Positions 9,322-18,221 are shown, counted from the first letter of the stretch. The stretch is DNA of 64,000 bases from Streptomyces sp. AC550_RSS872 (GCF_019049285.1 NZ_JAGMUL010000038.1:1-64000); one strand, 5' to 3'. The notes: generated by a model not told the origin, from the sequence alone. Program-made: numbers and translations.

Positions 9322-9774
9322 ATGGCGTCCAGAATGCAAACTGTGGGGACGACGTTCACCAAGCGCGGGCTCGTGGGAGCCATGTGTCTGGCGTCCGTGC
9401 TGGTCATGGGGGCCAGCACCTCGGCGAACGCGGTGACCGTGGGCTTCAACGCGAGGTCGACCAGCGGCAAGGCCGAGATCAGCGGTACGTACAAGTACTG
9501 GGCCTCCGGCACCGCCGCCGGCCGTCCGCTCTACGACGGATCCTTCTCCGGCGCGACGGCCCGGGATCGTGTCGCCGGTGACGGCTACGAGGCCGTCCTG
9601 GCGCTCAAGTACGACGAGTTCACCAACGGCGCATGGCGCACCGTGAAGAACAAGGTCGCCGTGGTGAACGGCACCAAGTCGTGGTCGTTCAAGAACAAGG
9701 CGAACGTGTACGCCTACGCCTGCGACCGCAAGGTCGGCAAGAAGCCGCTCCTCAACTGCAAGCGCGCCTGGTAG
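9322..9774 (+). CDS. small secreted protein
   Basis: 150 residues from an ATG preceded by a GAAAGAGG ribosome site; I prefer this to the longer open frame starting at 9178, whose extra residues lack coding character. Residues 1-36 are a signal peptide (KRGLVGAMCLASVLVMGAST, cleavage near SANA). The mature part is beta-rich, with aromatic/Gly patterns (KAEISGTYKYWASG, WSFKNKANVYAYACD) and two Cys near the C-terminus that could pair. It lies upstream of, and in the same direction as, another small exported protein. Family unknown. Confidence 0.75.
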   Translation: MASRMQTVGTTFTKRGLVGAMCLASVLVMGASTSANAVTVGFNARSTSGKAEISGTYKYWASGTAAGRPLYDGSFSGATARDRVAGDGYEAVLALKYDEFTNGAWRTVKNKVAVVNGTKSWSFKNKANVYAYACDRKVGKKPLLNCKRAW

Positions 9775-9905
9775 ACCCAGCCGGGCTCCGCCCGACGGCG
9801 TTTTCATGTCCCCACGTTCGGCGCACGGGCGCCGCGGCCGGTACGAGCGTGCCGGCCGCGGCCACGCCCGGCGGGCCGCACGACATCGACCGGAGGAAAA
9901 CCGCA

Positions 9906-10361
9906 GTGAAACGATCTCTGACCCTGTTCGCCGCCCTGCTCGGGTTTCTGGTGATGACCCAGGCTCCGGCACAGGCGCACAACACCGAAGACTGGTACTG
10001 GTCGACCACGACTCCCACGCATGACAACAGCCGGGATTCCAGGAGCAATTACCGCGGCGCGACCCAGAAGACGAAGATCTACTGGGAGCGCAACTCCGTA
10101 GCCGTCCGGAGCTCCGTCTCGGATGACAAACCGGACGGCTACTGTGCAATCGCGCAGATCCGTTACGAGATCTACGACGACGGCGTCGGCTGGTCGGGGC
10201 ACTGGCACTACCGGGCGCCCGTCGTCGACTGTTCGACCGATGGCCGGTCGGCCGTGTCGAAGTACGCCTACGGCAAGCCCGGGATGCGACACCTGTCCGC
10301 GCGGGCCTGTCTGGGGTCGGCGGACGGGGTCATCAGCACATGCGAGTCCACCTGGCACTGA
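9906..10361 (+). CDS. small secreted protein
   Basis: 151 residues from GTG with a strong GGAGGAAA site 7-14 bases upstream. The signal peptide MKRSLTLFAALLGFLVMTQA ends near AQA-H. The mature part is about 125 residues, with aromatic and charged strands (KTKIYWERNSVAVRSSVSDD) and four Cys (near YCAIAQ, VVDCSTD, RACLG, STCES), suggesting two disulfides in an extracellular domain. No known family is recognised. It follows the previous secreted protein by 130 bases and may share a transcript with it. Confidence 0.75.
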   Translation: MKRSLTLFAALLGFLVMTQAPAQAHNTEDWYWSTTTPTHDNSRDSRSNYRGATQKTKIYWERNSVAVRSSVSDDKPDGYCAIAQIRYEIYDDGVGWSGHWHYRAPVVDCSTDGRSAVSKYAYGKPGMRHLSARACLGSADGVISTCESTWH

Positions 10362-10427
10362 GGACCGCGGTGATCGAGGGCCCCTGGCGCCGGCCGACGG
10401 GGTGGGGGCCGCTCCACGGATCGGTCA

Positions 10428-10444
10428 TGAGTAGGTGTTTTTGA
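10428..10444 (+). repeat. left inverted repeat of the 10428-11751 segment
   Basis: 17-base copy TGAGTAGGTGTTTTTGA; its partner is at 11733-11751. Confidence 0.7.
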
Positions 10445-10484
10445 TCCCTGGCCGTGAGGTGTGTACGGCTGGATCATCTGGGTT

Positions 10485-10856
10485 GTGGGGGCTGACAAGA
10501 CGGCTCGGCGGTACTGCCGGGAGTGCGGGGATCCGCTGCCGCAGACGATGGCGGCGGAGGCACTGTTCTGTTCGGGTCGGTGCAGGTCAAGGCGGTGGCG
10601 GAGACGTCAGAAGACCCGTAAGCGGGTCATCGCGATACAGCGTGGCGAGCAAGCGGAGTGCCCGGTATGCGGCAGGTCGTGGACAGTGGGGGTGGAGCGG
10701 TCGAGGGCGGCTGTGTACCCGCAAGAACGCCCGCACCAGCCAGTGGACGAGAGAGCGACCGGCTACTCTCTGACAGCGGCCCTACTCGACAGAATCCGAA
10801 TACCTGTCTCCTCGCCTTTCCGTATCCTGCTGGAAGGTAAGGAAAAGGATCACTGA
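10485..10856 (+). CDS. small zinc-finger-like protein, probably frameshifted near its end
   Basis: About 123 residues from GTG at 10485 (another GTG lies at 10461). Two Cys clusters are visible: RYCRECGDPLP with LFCSGRCRSRRW, and later ECPVCGRSW. The first is a complete four-Cys knuckle followed by a basic RRWRRRQKTRKR stretch, as in nucleic-acid-binding ribbons. After the second CPVC the expected third and fourth Cys are missing from this frame, but CTRKNARTSQW appears in another frame at about 10720, consistent with a short deletion. It is cargo of the inverted-repeat-bounded segment. The intact function is unknown. Confidence 0.5.
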   Translation: MGADKTARRYCRECGDPLPQTMAAEALFCSGRCRSRRWRRRQKTRKRVIAIQRGEQAECPVCGRSWTVGVERSRAAVYPQERPHQPVDERATGYSLTAALLDRIRIPVSSPFRILLEGKEKDH

Positions 10857-11557
10857 GATTCGGTGAGCAAGCGGCACGGCAGGGCTCGCTCCGTGGCTCC
10901 GTTTTCCCCATCCGGTCCGACCTCATATAGGTGGGCTTGCAACGTGCGGGTCACCGTTTCCGTCAAGAGGCCGTCCGTGAATACAGCGCCGACACCATCC
11001 TCCAGCGCCCACCCGGCACGGAGCGAGCCGGTGGCTATGGCCGCTTGGTAGGAGGCGCGGCGGCCCGGTTCACTGTCGTAATGCGGGCAGACCGAGCCGG
11101 ACAAAAGACCCAGCCCGTCCGGCAGAAACGTCAACGGTCCGAAGGAGTCGGTATGCGAGCCCTCGGCCCAACAGTTGGCGCCAGCGCTGACACCGCACAG
11201 CAACGTGCCGCGATCGTAGGCCTCGCGCAGCAACCGGTCCACGCCGTGCGCACGCCAGACGGCCAGCAAGTTCGCGGTGTTGCCGCCTCCTACGTATATG
11301 ACGTCTTGAGAGAGCAGGAACGTGCGCAACGCGGCATCATCAAGCTCCCTCCGGAACAGCGGCAAGACACTGGGCTCACAGGCGCGTGACTGGAACGCAG
11401 AGAGGAATTGGTCGAGGTAGGCGGGGGCATCACCGCTGGCCGTGGGCACAAAGCAGACCTTGGGTCGAGACACGCGTGCGTGACCGAGCACCCAGTCGTC
11501 CAGCAGGCCATCTTCGTCCATGGAGAAGCCACCACCGAGGAGAGCCACACGACGCAC
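10850..11557 (-). CDS. peptidase E (family S51)-like protein
   Basis: 235 residues from a GTG just before RRVALLGGGFSM, which gives the normal length for family S51. The open frame extends to 11701, but that extension has no family match and no clear ribosome site. Diagnostic features are the glycine loop VALLGGGF, the YVGGGNTANLLAVW motif that builds the Asp-peptide pocket, and the nucleophile elbow GVSAGANCW, where Ser is the catalytic residue. A PHYDSEP motif near the C-terminal third supplies the His region. Members cut Asp-Xaa dipeptides or act as cyanophycinase-type enzymes. It is cargo of the inverted-repeat-bounded segment. Confidence 0.8.
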   Translation of the reverse strand: MRRVALLGGGFSMDEDGLLDDWVLGHARVSRPKVCFVPTASGDAPAYLDQFLSAFQSRACEPSVLPLFRRELDDAALRTFLLSQDVIYVGGGNTANLLAVWRAHGVDRLLREAYDRGTLLCGVSAGANCWAEGSHTDSFGPLTFLPDGLGLLSGSVCPHYDSEPGRRASYQAAIATGSLRAGWALEDGVGAVFTDGLLTETVTRTLQAHLYEVGPDGENGATERALPCRLLTESQ

Positions 11558-11732
11558 GGGAACAACAGAGACTGAAGTGCCTCCTCGGCACGCGGGCCCA
11601 CCAGAGCGGGCGATGCCCGAACAATGCCCGGCCATCGACTGCCTCCGCAATCGATTAGAACCTCGGTACATGTGATGCCCTGTCCGCTCATACACCGTCA
11701 CACGAAGTCAGGTCAGCCGGGCCGCCAAAGGC

Positions 11733-11751
11733 TTCAAAAAACACCTACTCA
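11733..11751 (-). repeat. right inverted repeat of the 10428-11751 segment
   Basis: TTCAAAAAACACCTACTCA, complementary to the left copy at 10428-10444 apart from one extra A. Confidence 0.7.
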
Positions 11752-12287
11752 CCTATAGCCCGTGGGGACGATCGTCCGGCTGAAGCCCCATGGAGCCTTC
11801 CGCCGAGAGGCGACCGCCCTCCGCACGTCATCGCACACGGCCCCGGCTGGTCTCCCCCGTCCAGCCGGGGCTTCGCGTTGCCCCGGGCCTGCCCCGCAAG
11901 GACCGAGGCTTGAGACCGTCGGCGGACGGGCACTGCACCATCGCGACGAACGTCCTGGTGCACTGGCGAATGCCCGCCGCACCAGCGGGAGCGCCCTGTC
12001 CCCGGTACCTGTAACGCCATTTCTGTGCCACATGCGCCTGGAGCTGGATCTCGATGGGCTCTCGGGCGGTGAGCAGGCGGTCCGCCCAGAGCGACGGCTG
12101 GGCCTGGGTGATGTCGCGGATCCGGGCGCGACGGAGGTGCTCGGTGCGGCGGTGAACGCGAACCGGGCCCGGGTGGAAACGACCAGGCCGCCCGTGGGCA
12201 CCGCCTTCGTCCTCTACAGTCACGCGGCAGGGGGCCGGAGCCACTGGCATTGGCTCCGGCCCCCTCATCTGTGGGGCGCGGCGGGTG
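11752..12287. other. intergenic region with two hairpins
   Basis: No convincing gene. A hairpin with 10-base arms (CCCCGGCTGG at 11841-11850, CCAGCCGGGG at 11861-11870) and the terminator at 12230-12264 are the only clear structures. A minus-strand frame around 11900-12150 (with runs such as SLWADRLLTAREPIEIQLQA) has some protein-like character but no family or start site that I can defend. Confidence 0.5.
12230..12264 (-). terminator. GC-rich terminator hairpin
   Basis: 14-base perfect arms (12230-12243 and 12251-12264) with a 7-base loop, lying just beyond the stop codon of the minus-strand gene at 12288. No U run follows, as is common in high-GC actinobacteria. Confidence 0.75.
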
Positions 12288-13676
12288 TCAGCCGGTGTTC
12301 TCATGGGGCTCGAGCAGCGCGAAGTACGTCTCACGCTGCTGCTCGGTCAGCTCGCCGTCGAGCGAGAGAGCCGACCGCAGCGCGCGCAGCGTGTCCGCCG
12401 CCTGCACCTTCCACGTCGTGTGGGCCTGCCGCTGGATCTCCCCGATGCTGGCGTAGGCGTCGCCGGGGAAGTAGCGGATGTACCAGTCGAGCATCTTGGC
12501 CACCGGCACCGACAGGTTGAGGTGCCACCACTTCTGCGGCCCTTCAGCGTCCTTGTCCTCGTCGGCGAACATCTCGGCGGACTCGGCGAAGTCGTGCATC
12601 ACCGCGGCCTGGACGACGCGCCCCAGGTGCTCGGTTGGAATGATCCGGTCGAGGCTGACGGCGACGGACCAGGCGAGTTCGTTCGCGATCTCGGCGACGG
12701 ACTCCTTGTTGCGCTGGCGCAGCACCCACCGCTTGCGCACGTCGGGCCGGTCGAACAGCGTGTGCTGGAAGTTGCTGGCGAACCGGTCGCGTACCTCGGC
12801 CGCGCCGGGCGAGAGGCTGTCGCGGTCGCCGGCGGACATGGCGGCCCCGACGCCCTCGTAGGAGCGCTGGCGGGCCTCCGCCCAGTCCTCGGCCACCGCA
12901 CGGGCCCACTGGTCGCGGCCGCCGACGGTGGCCTGCGGCAGCGGCACCTCGCTGTTGCCGCGCGAGATGTAGGCGCGCAGCGTGGAGGCGGTGATGCCGC
13001 CCAGCTCGGCCATCTCCGGGGCGCCGATCAGCTGCGCCGCGGTCAGTTCCGGGCTGGAGACGTCGACGACGCACCGCTCCAGCGGCAGCGTGTTCTCCTG
13101 CTCCTGGTGGTGCTGGGCCCACAGCGCCAGGTGGTTGAGCCAGTTGTCCGGTCCTTCGGCGTCGGGGTCGAAGGCGCGGACCTTGCCGATGTACGCCAGG
13201 GCCGGGGCGGCGCGGCCGTCGAGCATGTCGGCGGCGCTGACGGTGACAGCCATCCGGGCCTTGCGGCGCTCATAGTCCTGGGCGATCGGATCCCAGACCT
13301 GTCCGGGGCGGTACCAGGTGGTGCCGTCCCACCAGTAGCCGCCGGCTCGGAACAGCAGCTGGTCCGCCGACCACTGGGTGTGCCAGGAGGAGGTGTCGCC
13401 GTCGCGCATGAGCAGCACGGTCCGGCCGTGCTCGGGGTGATAACGCACCGCCCAGCCCAGGGAGTGGTTGAGCGGGTCGGTGGTGAAGGCGTGCCAGCCG
13501 CCGTCGGCGCGGTTCTTGTCGTAGCGGCCCCACATGCCGCTGGCCTCGTGGCGGCCGACGGCCTCGATGGCCTCCGGTCCCTCGTCGAGCGGGATGTGGG
13601 AGTCGTCGATGAAGGGCAGGCCCGGCACCGGGTGGTCGGTGCGCAGGCCGTTGGCGAGCGGACGAACGTGGCCCAA
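12288..13676 (-). CDS. plasmid-type protein with internal helix-turn-helix
   Basis: 462 residues. The N-terminal third has a tryptophan-rich strand pattern (GMWGRYDKNRADGGWHAF, GYWWDGTTWYRPGQVWD). Around residues 210-260 lies an excisionase/MerR-like DNA-binding segment: LIGAPEMAELGGITASTLRA, then YISRGNSEVPLPQA and a GGRDQW hairpin. The C-terminal 170 residues are helical, including a KWWHLNLSVPVAKMLDWYIR block. I know of similar proteins on actinobacterial plasmids and integrative elements, but no function is established. It is divergent from the AbiGi-like gene 186 bases away, so both promoters should lie in 13677-13862. Confidence 0.65.
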   Translation of the reverse strand: MGHVRPLANGLRTDHPVPGLPFIDDSHIPLDEGPEAIEAVGRHEASGMWGRYDKNRADGGWHAFTTDPLNHSLGWAVRYHPEHGRTVLLMRDGDTSSWHTQWSADQLLFRAGGYWWDGTTWYRPGQVWDPIAQDYERRKARMAVTVSAADMLDGRAAPALAYIGKVRAFDPDAEGPDNWLNHLALWAQHHQEQENTLPLERCVVDVSSPELTAAQLIGAPEMAELGGITASTLRAYISRGNSEVPLPQATVGGRDQWARAVAEDWAEARQRSYEGVGAAMSAGDRDSLSPGAAEVRDRFASNFQHTLFDRPDVRKRWVLRQRNKESVAEIANELAWSVAVSLDRIIPTEHLGRVVQAAVMHDFAESAEMFADEDKDAEGPQKWWHLNLSVPVAKMLDWYIRYFPGDAYASIGEIQRQAHTTWKVQAADTLRALRSALSLDGELTEQQRETYFALLEPHENTG

Positions 13677-13862
13677 AGCTGATTCCTCGTTTCACTCCAA
13701 GTGCTGCACGGTTAGTGCAGCACTGATCTACTATCCTTATACATGCATGCCAACCCTCTTTGTGCAACGAAAATTGGCCAACCTCCCACCGGGCGTCCGT
13801 GAATCGCGGACGGACGTGGCGGTCCATGGAACCAGCGTCGGCTAAGGGGAAGGACACCCGAC

Positions 13863-14753
13863 ATGAGCGCGCACCCCGACCTGCCGGACACCCTCGTCCA
13901 CTTCACCGGCCGGCCCCGTGGGCCGAACGAACGGCGGGACTTTCCGCCGACCACTCCGGAGGACCGCCTGGTGAGCATCCTGCACAGCGGGACCCTGCGT
14001 GGTGCCGCGCCCTTCGGGCTCGATGCCCCGGTGCTGTGCTTCAGCGAGGTCACCGAGGAGGCCCGCCGCGTGATGCTCCGCGACGGGGTCGGGCGGGGCC
14101 CGTACGAACCGTGGGGCCTCGTGCTCGACCGCCAGCAGCTCATCGCCGCCGGGGCCCGGCCGGTCCTCTACGTCTCTCGCGAGGAGCGGGACCAGATGAA
14201 GGCCGCGCTGTCGCGGCAGACGTACAACCGTTGCGTCGCCTACGAGCCGGCTCCCGCGCAGGGCACCCGCTCGGACTGGCTGCACGAACGGGAGTGGCGG
14301 ATCTGCTTCGAGCCCGACGACGAACCCGTGCTGCCCCTCACGCCGCGGCTCGTCATGCAGGCCGGCAGGGTGTCCTTCACGCCGCACCCCGTCGTCGGCG
14401 TCATCGTCGGCACCCCGGGCTGGACCCCACCGCCCAGCTACCGGAGCTACGAGGAGGCACAAGCCGAACTCGATCTCCTGGTGCAACGGCTGCGGCAGGC
14501 GATGGAGAGCGAACGGGACCACCAGTGGCCCAGCATCGACGTGAACGCGTACGGCGTGGAGTTCGCCCGGCCCGCGAACGGTCTGGCCCGCTGGTGGTGG
14601 AACGGCTCCGAGCTCGTGCCGGACGGCCGCATCGACATCCAGGCACAGGAATGGGAGACCAGGATGCTCTGGGGCGGCACCCTGCCCGGGCTCAGCTACA
14701 CCATCGCTCCCGAAGCGGACCGAGAGGAGCTGCGCGGTGACGGCCGTATCTGA
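13863..14753 (+). CDS. AbiGi/DUF2971-like protein, possible abortive-infection function
   Basis: 296 residues. The first half has the layout of the AbiGi and DUF2971 families: LVHFTG at the start, LVSILHSGTLRG, PVLCFSEVTEEARR, then a GLVLDRQQLIAAGARPVLYV strand pair, and finally WLHEREWRIC, the conserved E-W-R motif of these folds. A coiled segment follows, and the C-terminal 70 residues are Trp-rich. AbiGi is the antitoxin-side gene of a phage-exclusion pair; DUF2971 proteins occur in mobile defence contexts. The gene overlaps the next (recombinase) start by 17 bases, so it is cargo tied to a mobility gene. The family call is by motif order only. Confidence 0.6.
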   Translation: MSAHPDLPDTLVHFTGRPRGPNERRDFPPTTPEDRLVSILHSGTLRGAAPFGLDAPVLCFSEVTEEARRVMLRDGVGRGPYEPWGLVLDRQQLIAAGARPVLYVSREERDQMKAALSRQTYNRCVAYEPAPAQGTRSDWLHEREWRICFEPDDEPVLPLTPRLVMQAGRVSFTPHPVVGVIVGTPGWTPPPSYRSYEEAQAELDLLVQRLRQAMESERDHQWPSIDVNAYGVEFARPANGLARWWWNGSELVPDGRIDIQAQEWETRMLWGGTLPGLSYTIAPEADREELRGDGRI

Positions 14754-15842
14754 GACGACCGCCCCCGGCCCCGACGATGTCCGGCCGGTGCCGCTGGACC
14801 CGGCGGCCGCCGAGCGCCAGGCGCTCATCGAGCGGTGGGCCGAACGCCACGGCGTGGACGCCGCTCGCCGCCTGGCCGAGGCCGAGGACCTGGCCGACGC
14901 CGTCGCGAAGGAGATCACCCCGGACAACACCATCGACACCTACGACAAGAGCTGGCGGGTGTGGCAGCGGTATTGCGCGGCCACCGGCCTGCCGGAGCTG
15001 GAGGGCTCCCGGAGCGCCCTGGTGATGTTCGTGACGTGGATGCTGCGCGAGGGCCAGCAGAACGGCAAGGGCTACGCCCCCAGTTCAGCCTCCACCCACC
15101 TGGCCGCCGCCGTCGTCGGGCTGCGCGAGCGTGGCGTGGAGGTTTCCCGCGACGTCCAAGCCGAGGCCCGCGCCGCGCTGGAGGGGCTGGCGGTCAAGCT
15201 CCTACAGGCGGGAGAACGGCGCGGCCGTGGACAGGCGGCCGGGGCCGACATCGACGGACTGCGGGCCATCGCCCGGGCCTGCCCCGACACCCTCACCGGC
15301 GACCGGGACAAGGCACTCACGCTGACCGGCTTCCACTACGCCAGCCGCTCCCAGGACCCGGCCGGACTGCTGACCGGCGACGTCACCCTGCACCCCGCGG
15401 CCTGGTCGTCGCCGTGCTCACCGGCAAGACCAAGCACTCGGTGCGCAACGCCAAGATCCGCTACGCCGATGATCCCGAGATCTGCCCGGTGCGGGCCTGG
15501 ACCGCCTACCGCACCCGGCTGGTCGCCGAGCACGGCCAGCAGTGGGCCGATCCGTCGACGCCAGCGTTCGTCGGCATCGACCGGTGGGGCCACGTCACCG
15601 GCGGCATGGGCCCCGACTCCGTCACCCGCGCCATCAAGCGGATCTCCAACCGGGCCGGGGTGCCGATCGCCTGGACCGGGCACTCGCTGCGCATCGGCCT
15701 GGCCTCCGTCGCCCGCCGCAACGGCCGCGACGGCATCGCCATCGCCGACCAGGGCGGCTGGGCCCGCCACTCCCGCTCAATGCTCGGCTACATGCAGCGC
15801 GACGACGGATGGGACGACAACGCCTCCGCCGGACTCGCCTGA
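14737..15842 (+). pseudogene. tyrosine recombinase/integrase, single frameshift
   Basis: The first frame (14737 to about 15400) gives an N-terminal SAM-like core-binding domain and the first catalytic Arg region (HYASRSQDPAGLLTGDV). The second frame (about 15400-15842) supplies GKTKHSVRN (Lys), HSLRIGLAS (His-x-x-Arg) and GGWARHSRSMLGYM (His/Trp and the Tyr nucleophile). Joining the two by adding one base near 15398 (HPAGLVVAV) restores a complete enzyme of about 368 residues. The defect is therefore a one-base deletion, either real or a sequencing error. The gene overlaps the AbiGi-like gene. Confidence 0.8.
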
Positions 15843-15849
15843 CCGCAGA

Positions 15850-15897
15850 TCAGCCCCGGTCGGACCTGTTAGATCCAACGGGTCCGACCGGGGCTGA
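15850..15897. terminator. bidirectional terminator hairpin
   Basis: 17-base perfect arms (15850-15866 and 15881-15897) between two convergent genes, the integrase and the minus-strand gene ending at 15905. It can serve both. Confidence 0.8.
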
Positions 15898-15904
15898 CGT
15901 GTGT

Positions 15905-16813
15905 TTATCGGAGCCCCGGCGAGTTCGCCGCTGACGAGGCGCACTGGGTGGAGCAATACCGGGCGGGAACATCCGCCTCAGGGGCGAGATACGGGGCGGC
16001 CCCGCAGATGCAGAGGCCGCCTGCCAGCTTGCGGATGCGGGCGGCGGCGGACCTGGCCCTCTCTTTCAGACGAAGGTGTTCGTGGTCGATCGCGTGCCGG
16101 ACTGCCGTGGCTTCCGCGTCGTTGAGGTAGATCTCGTCGATCAGATCAGGGTCTCCGAAGCAGCCCTCGACCAACTCGGCGGCGACCTTGGCGAACGCTC
16201 CTTGGGCGACGGCGGCCGCGATCAGTGCGTTGCCCTGGTCTCCCGAGTGTGCGACGGCCGGAGTGCTTTCGAACTCCTGTCGCCGGTCGTTGCCCCACGC
16301 CCAGGCCATCGTGGCGAGCTCCGTCCCGGAGCGTTCGGCGAGGTGCTGGCGCTCGCAGTACGGGATCACGGCTGCGGCGACCGGGAGACTCTTGCACCCC
16401 GGGATGAGGCACAGCTCGGCGACCCAGTCGTCCTGGGACAACAGGAGCTCGAAGCGGCGGCCGCCGCACGCCACCACCACGGTCCGAAAGCCGTCGCGTG
16501 ACTCCATCGTCATCTCGGCGGACAGGCCCATTGCTGCGAGGTCACCGGTCAGCAGCAGGACCGACTTGTGTGGCACGGGGCCGCCCAGGAGCGTCGAGTC
16601 GAACATGCGCGGCGCCCACTCGGCGTCGACCTCGGGGTGGTCTCCGGTCCACTCGGGGGAGGTGGCGCACTCGGCGAGCAGTTCCCGCAGGGAGAACACC
16701 GTCCGCGATACGCCGGCCGTAGTGGCCTGGCGGAGGGCGGCGGTGTACTTGGCACCGGTCTGGCGCTGCGCCGCACGGGCGCGCTGAGCAGCAGTGCTCT
16801 GGTTACGTGGCAT
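15905..16813 (-). CDS. hypothetical protein with C-terminal zinc ribbon
   Basis: 302 residues from MPRNQSTAAQRARAAQRQTG; the open frame extends to 17176, but the extra part is low-quality. The N-terminus is a basic helix. The middle is an alpha/beta region (HKSVLLLTGDLAAMGL, RTVVVACGGRRFELLLSQDD). The C-terminus carries CICGAAPYLAPEADVPARYC followed by STQC, a four-Cys zinc ribbon preceded by an Arg-rich helix. This layout (basic N-terminus plus terminal ribbon) suggests a DNA-associated protein. It resembles conserved hypothetical proteins of streptomycete plasmids and telomere regions. Function unknown. Confidence 0.65.
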   Translation of the reverse strand: MPRNQSTAAQRARAAQRQTGAKYTAALRQATTAGVSRTVFSLRELLAECATSPEWTGDHPEVDAEWAPRMFDSTLLGGPVPHKSVLLLTGDLAAMGLSAEMTMESRDGFRTVVVACGGRRFELLLSQDDWVAELCLIPGCKSLPVAAAVIPYCERQHLAERSGTELATMAWAWGNDRRQEFESTPAVAHSGDQGNALIAAAVAQGAFAKVAAELVEGCFGDPDLIDEIYLNDAEATAVRHAIDHEHLRLKERARSAAARIRKLAGGLCICGAAPYLAPEADVPARYCSTQCASSAANSPGLR

Positions 16814-17509
16814 CGGTCTTCTCCGACTCGACGGGCACGCCCACGCCGCCCGTCGACGAAGAGATGCAACGTCAGGGCGTCGCGGGCCCCGTAGGACCTT
16901 GGCCGATCGCGGGACGATGGCGTGGGCATCGACCTGCGGCGGGCGGCGGTGCGCGTCCAGCCGAGGGCACCGTAGCGCAACGCCAAGTCCAGAGGAGAGA
17001 CACCCGACGGGACAGGCCGTGATCCCGGTCGTCGCCATGACAGCCCTGGGCCCCGAGCCGTGCACCTTCTGCGTGAACGACCGACTCAACGAACTGGCGC
17101 CCAGGCCGATCGGGTTGCGACCAGCAGGGCGTAGAAGGCGCAGATCCTCACGATCGGCGGCAAGTTCCACGCGCACGCCGACTTCGACGAACCGGCTCGG
17201 CGGCGGTGGTCCATGCCGAGGTAGTGGACCTGTTCGCCGGTCCGGGAGGCCAACCGTGGGAGGTGTAAGACGACCTGGTCGCTCTAATTTCGGAATGGCT
17301 TGAATCCGGCGTCCTCGCAGGTAGATGCGCGGTTCGATGGTCGATCAAAGACCCTGAGGCTGAGGGAAGTTGGGCTCACGCGGGTCAGAGCTGTTTGCCC
17401 CCGCCTCTATGCTGGTGACGTTCCTCCGGGGCGTCTGCCACGTACTTCACCAACCCGGTGAAGGCCCGGCAGCCCGGCCGGGCGCTACTTCGGCGCCACG
17501 GAGGTACAT
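16814..17509. other. gene-poor region with gene scraps
   Basis: No intact gene. A fragment around 17030-17130 reads as a short Cys-containing N-terminus (MTALGPEPCTFCVNDRLNEL), and the stretch at 17209-17268 looks like the start of a DNA methyltransferase (separate entry). These look like remains of excised or replaced genes. Confidence 0.5.
17209..17268 (+). pseudogene. scrap of a DNA cytosine methyltransferase N-terminus
   Basis: 20 codons ending in VVDLFAGPGG and then a TAA stop. DLFAGPGG is the S-adenosylmethionine-binding motif I of C5-cytosine methyltransferases. Nothing downstream continues the domain, so only the motif is left. It is short enough that chance cannot be excluded. Confidence 0.4.
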
Positions 17510-17668
17510 GTGGAAGGCAAGACACCCGTCGACAGCGGAGATGAGCAGGGCGAGCAGGAGGCAGCGAAGCGGCGTCGGGAACGGCGCAGGCCCATCGCGC
17601 AACTCCTGATCGACTGGTCACCGGTGATCGCGGGAGTCGCCAACCTCGTGGTACAGCACTTCTCCTGA
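17510..17668 (+). CDS. small protein with hydrophobic C-terminus
   Basis: 52 residues from GTG, with a GGAGG site 6-10 bases upstream. A charged first half (EQEAAKRRRERRRPI) leads into IAQLLIDWSPVIAGVANLVV, a membrane-associating or short transmembrane helix. Small proteins of this kind are common on streptomycete mobile elements. No known family. Confidence 0.5.
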   Translation: MEGKTPVDSGDEQGEQEAAKRRRERRRPIAQLLIDWSPVIAGVANLVVQHFS

Positions 17669-17897
17669 TCAAGGAGCGGTGAGCGTTGGTCGTAGCGCCG
17701 CGGCAGCAGCAAGCCCGGCCGCATCTCACACGACCGGGCTCGCTGGCTGTGTCGCGGACGGAGGGCCCTGGACCTGGGGTGGAGCCCAGAGAAGGGGCCC
17801 TCTGCGTCAAGTTATAAGCGTCATCCGCGCAGATCGATCGTACGGGAAATCGCGCCCCGGTCTACAACCTGGGCTGCTAGACGCTCGTTTACCCGGC

Positions 17898-18215
17898 TCA
17901 CCCGTCCTGGTCCAGCAGGGAGTCTTCTCCGGCGGCGAGCGCGTCCATCAGCTGACGCAGCGCGAGCAGTGCCGGCCGCGCATCGGAGGGGTCTGTGGAC
18001 TCCAGGGCCGCTGTCGCCGGATCGAGGACGTCGACCAGGCGCCCGGCCAGTGCGGCCTCGGGGATATCGCGCAGTGCCGCCCTGAAGGCCGACCCGTCCC
18101 AGTGAGCCCGGGCCAGCCCTTCGGCGAGCCGTACGTCCTCCGCGTTTGGAGTCCATGCCCCGCTGTCGTACTCCTCCAGGAGCGCGCGGGCGTCTCGCTC
18201 GAGGGCGTCGGTCAA
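17898..18215 (-). pseudogene. hypothetical protein, probably 5'-truncated
   Basis: 105 readable codons with good coding character (MTDALERDARALLEEYDSG to LLDQDG), mostly helical and acidic. The only available start is TTG at 18215 without a ribosome site, 6 bases from the first Met of the recombinase remnant on the other strand. I infer that the insertion that left the recombinase remnant removed the natural start. Function unknown. Confidence 0.5.
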
Positions 18216-18221
18216 TTATGC

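Larger units (their letters stand above)
10428..11751. mobile_element. inverted-repeat-bounded segment without transposase
   Basis: TGAGTAGGTGTTTTTGA at 10428-10444 is matched in inverted orientation by TTCAAAAAACACCTACTCA at 11733-11751, identical except for one extra base in the A/T run. The 1.3-kb segment between them carries a Cys-rich small gene and a peptidase E-like gene but no transposase or recombinase. No flanking target duplication is clear. It looks like a non-autonomous transposon-like unit moved in trans, or the ends of an element whose transposase was deleted. Confidence 0.55.

Noticed and set aside
11752..12229. Minus-strand frame around 11828-12334 as a gene
   Set aside because: It has a few protein-like runs but mixed frames, no ribosome site, and overlaps the terminator of the 12288 gene.
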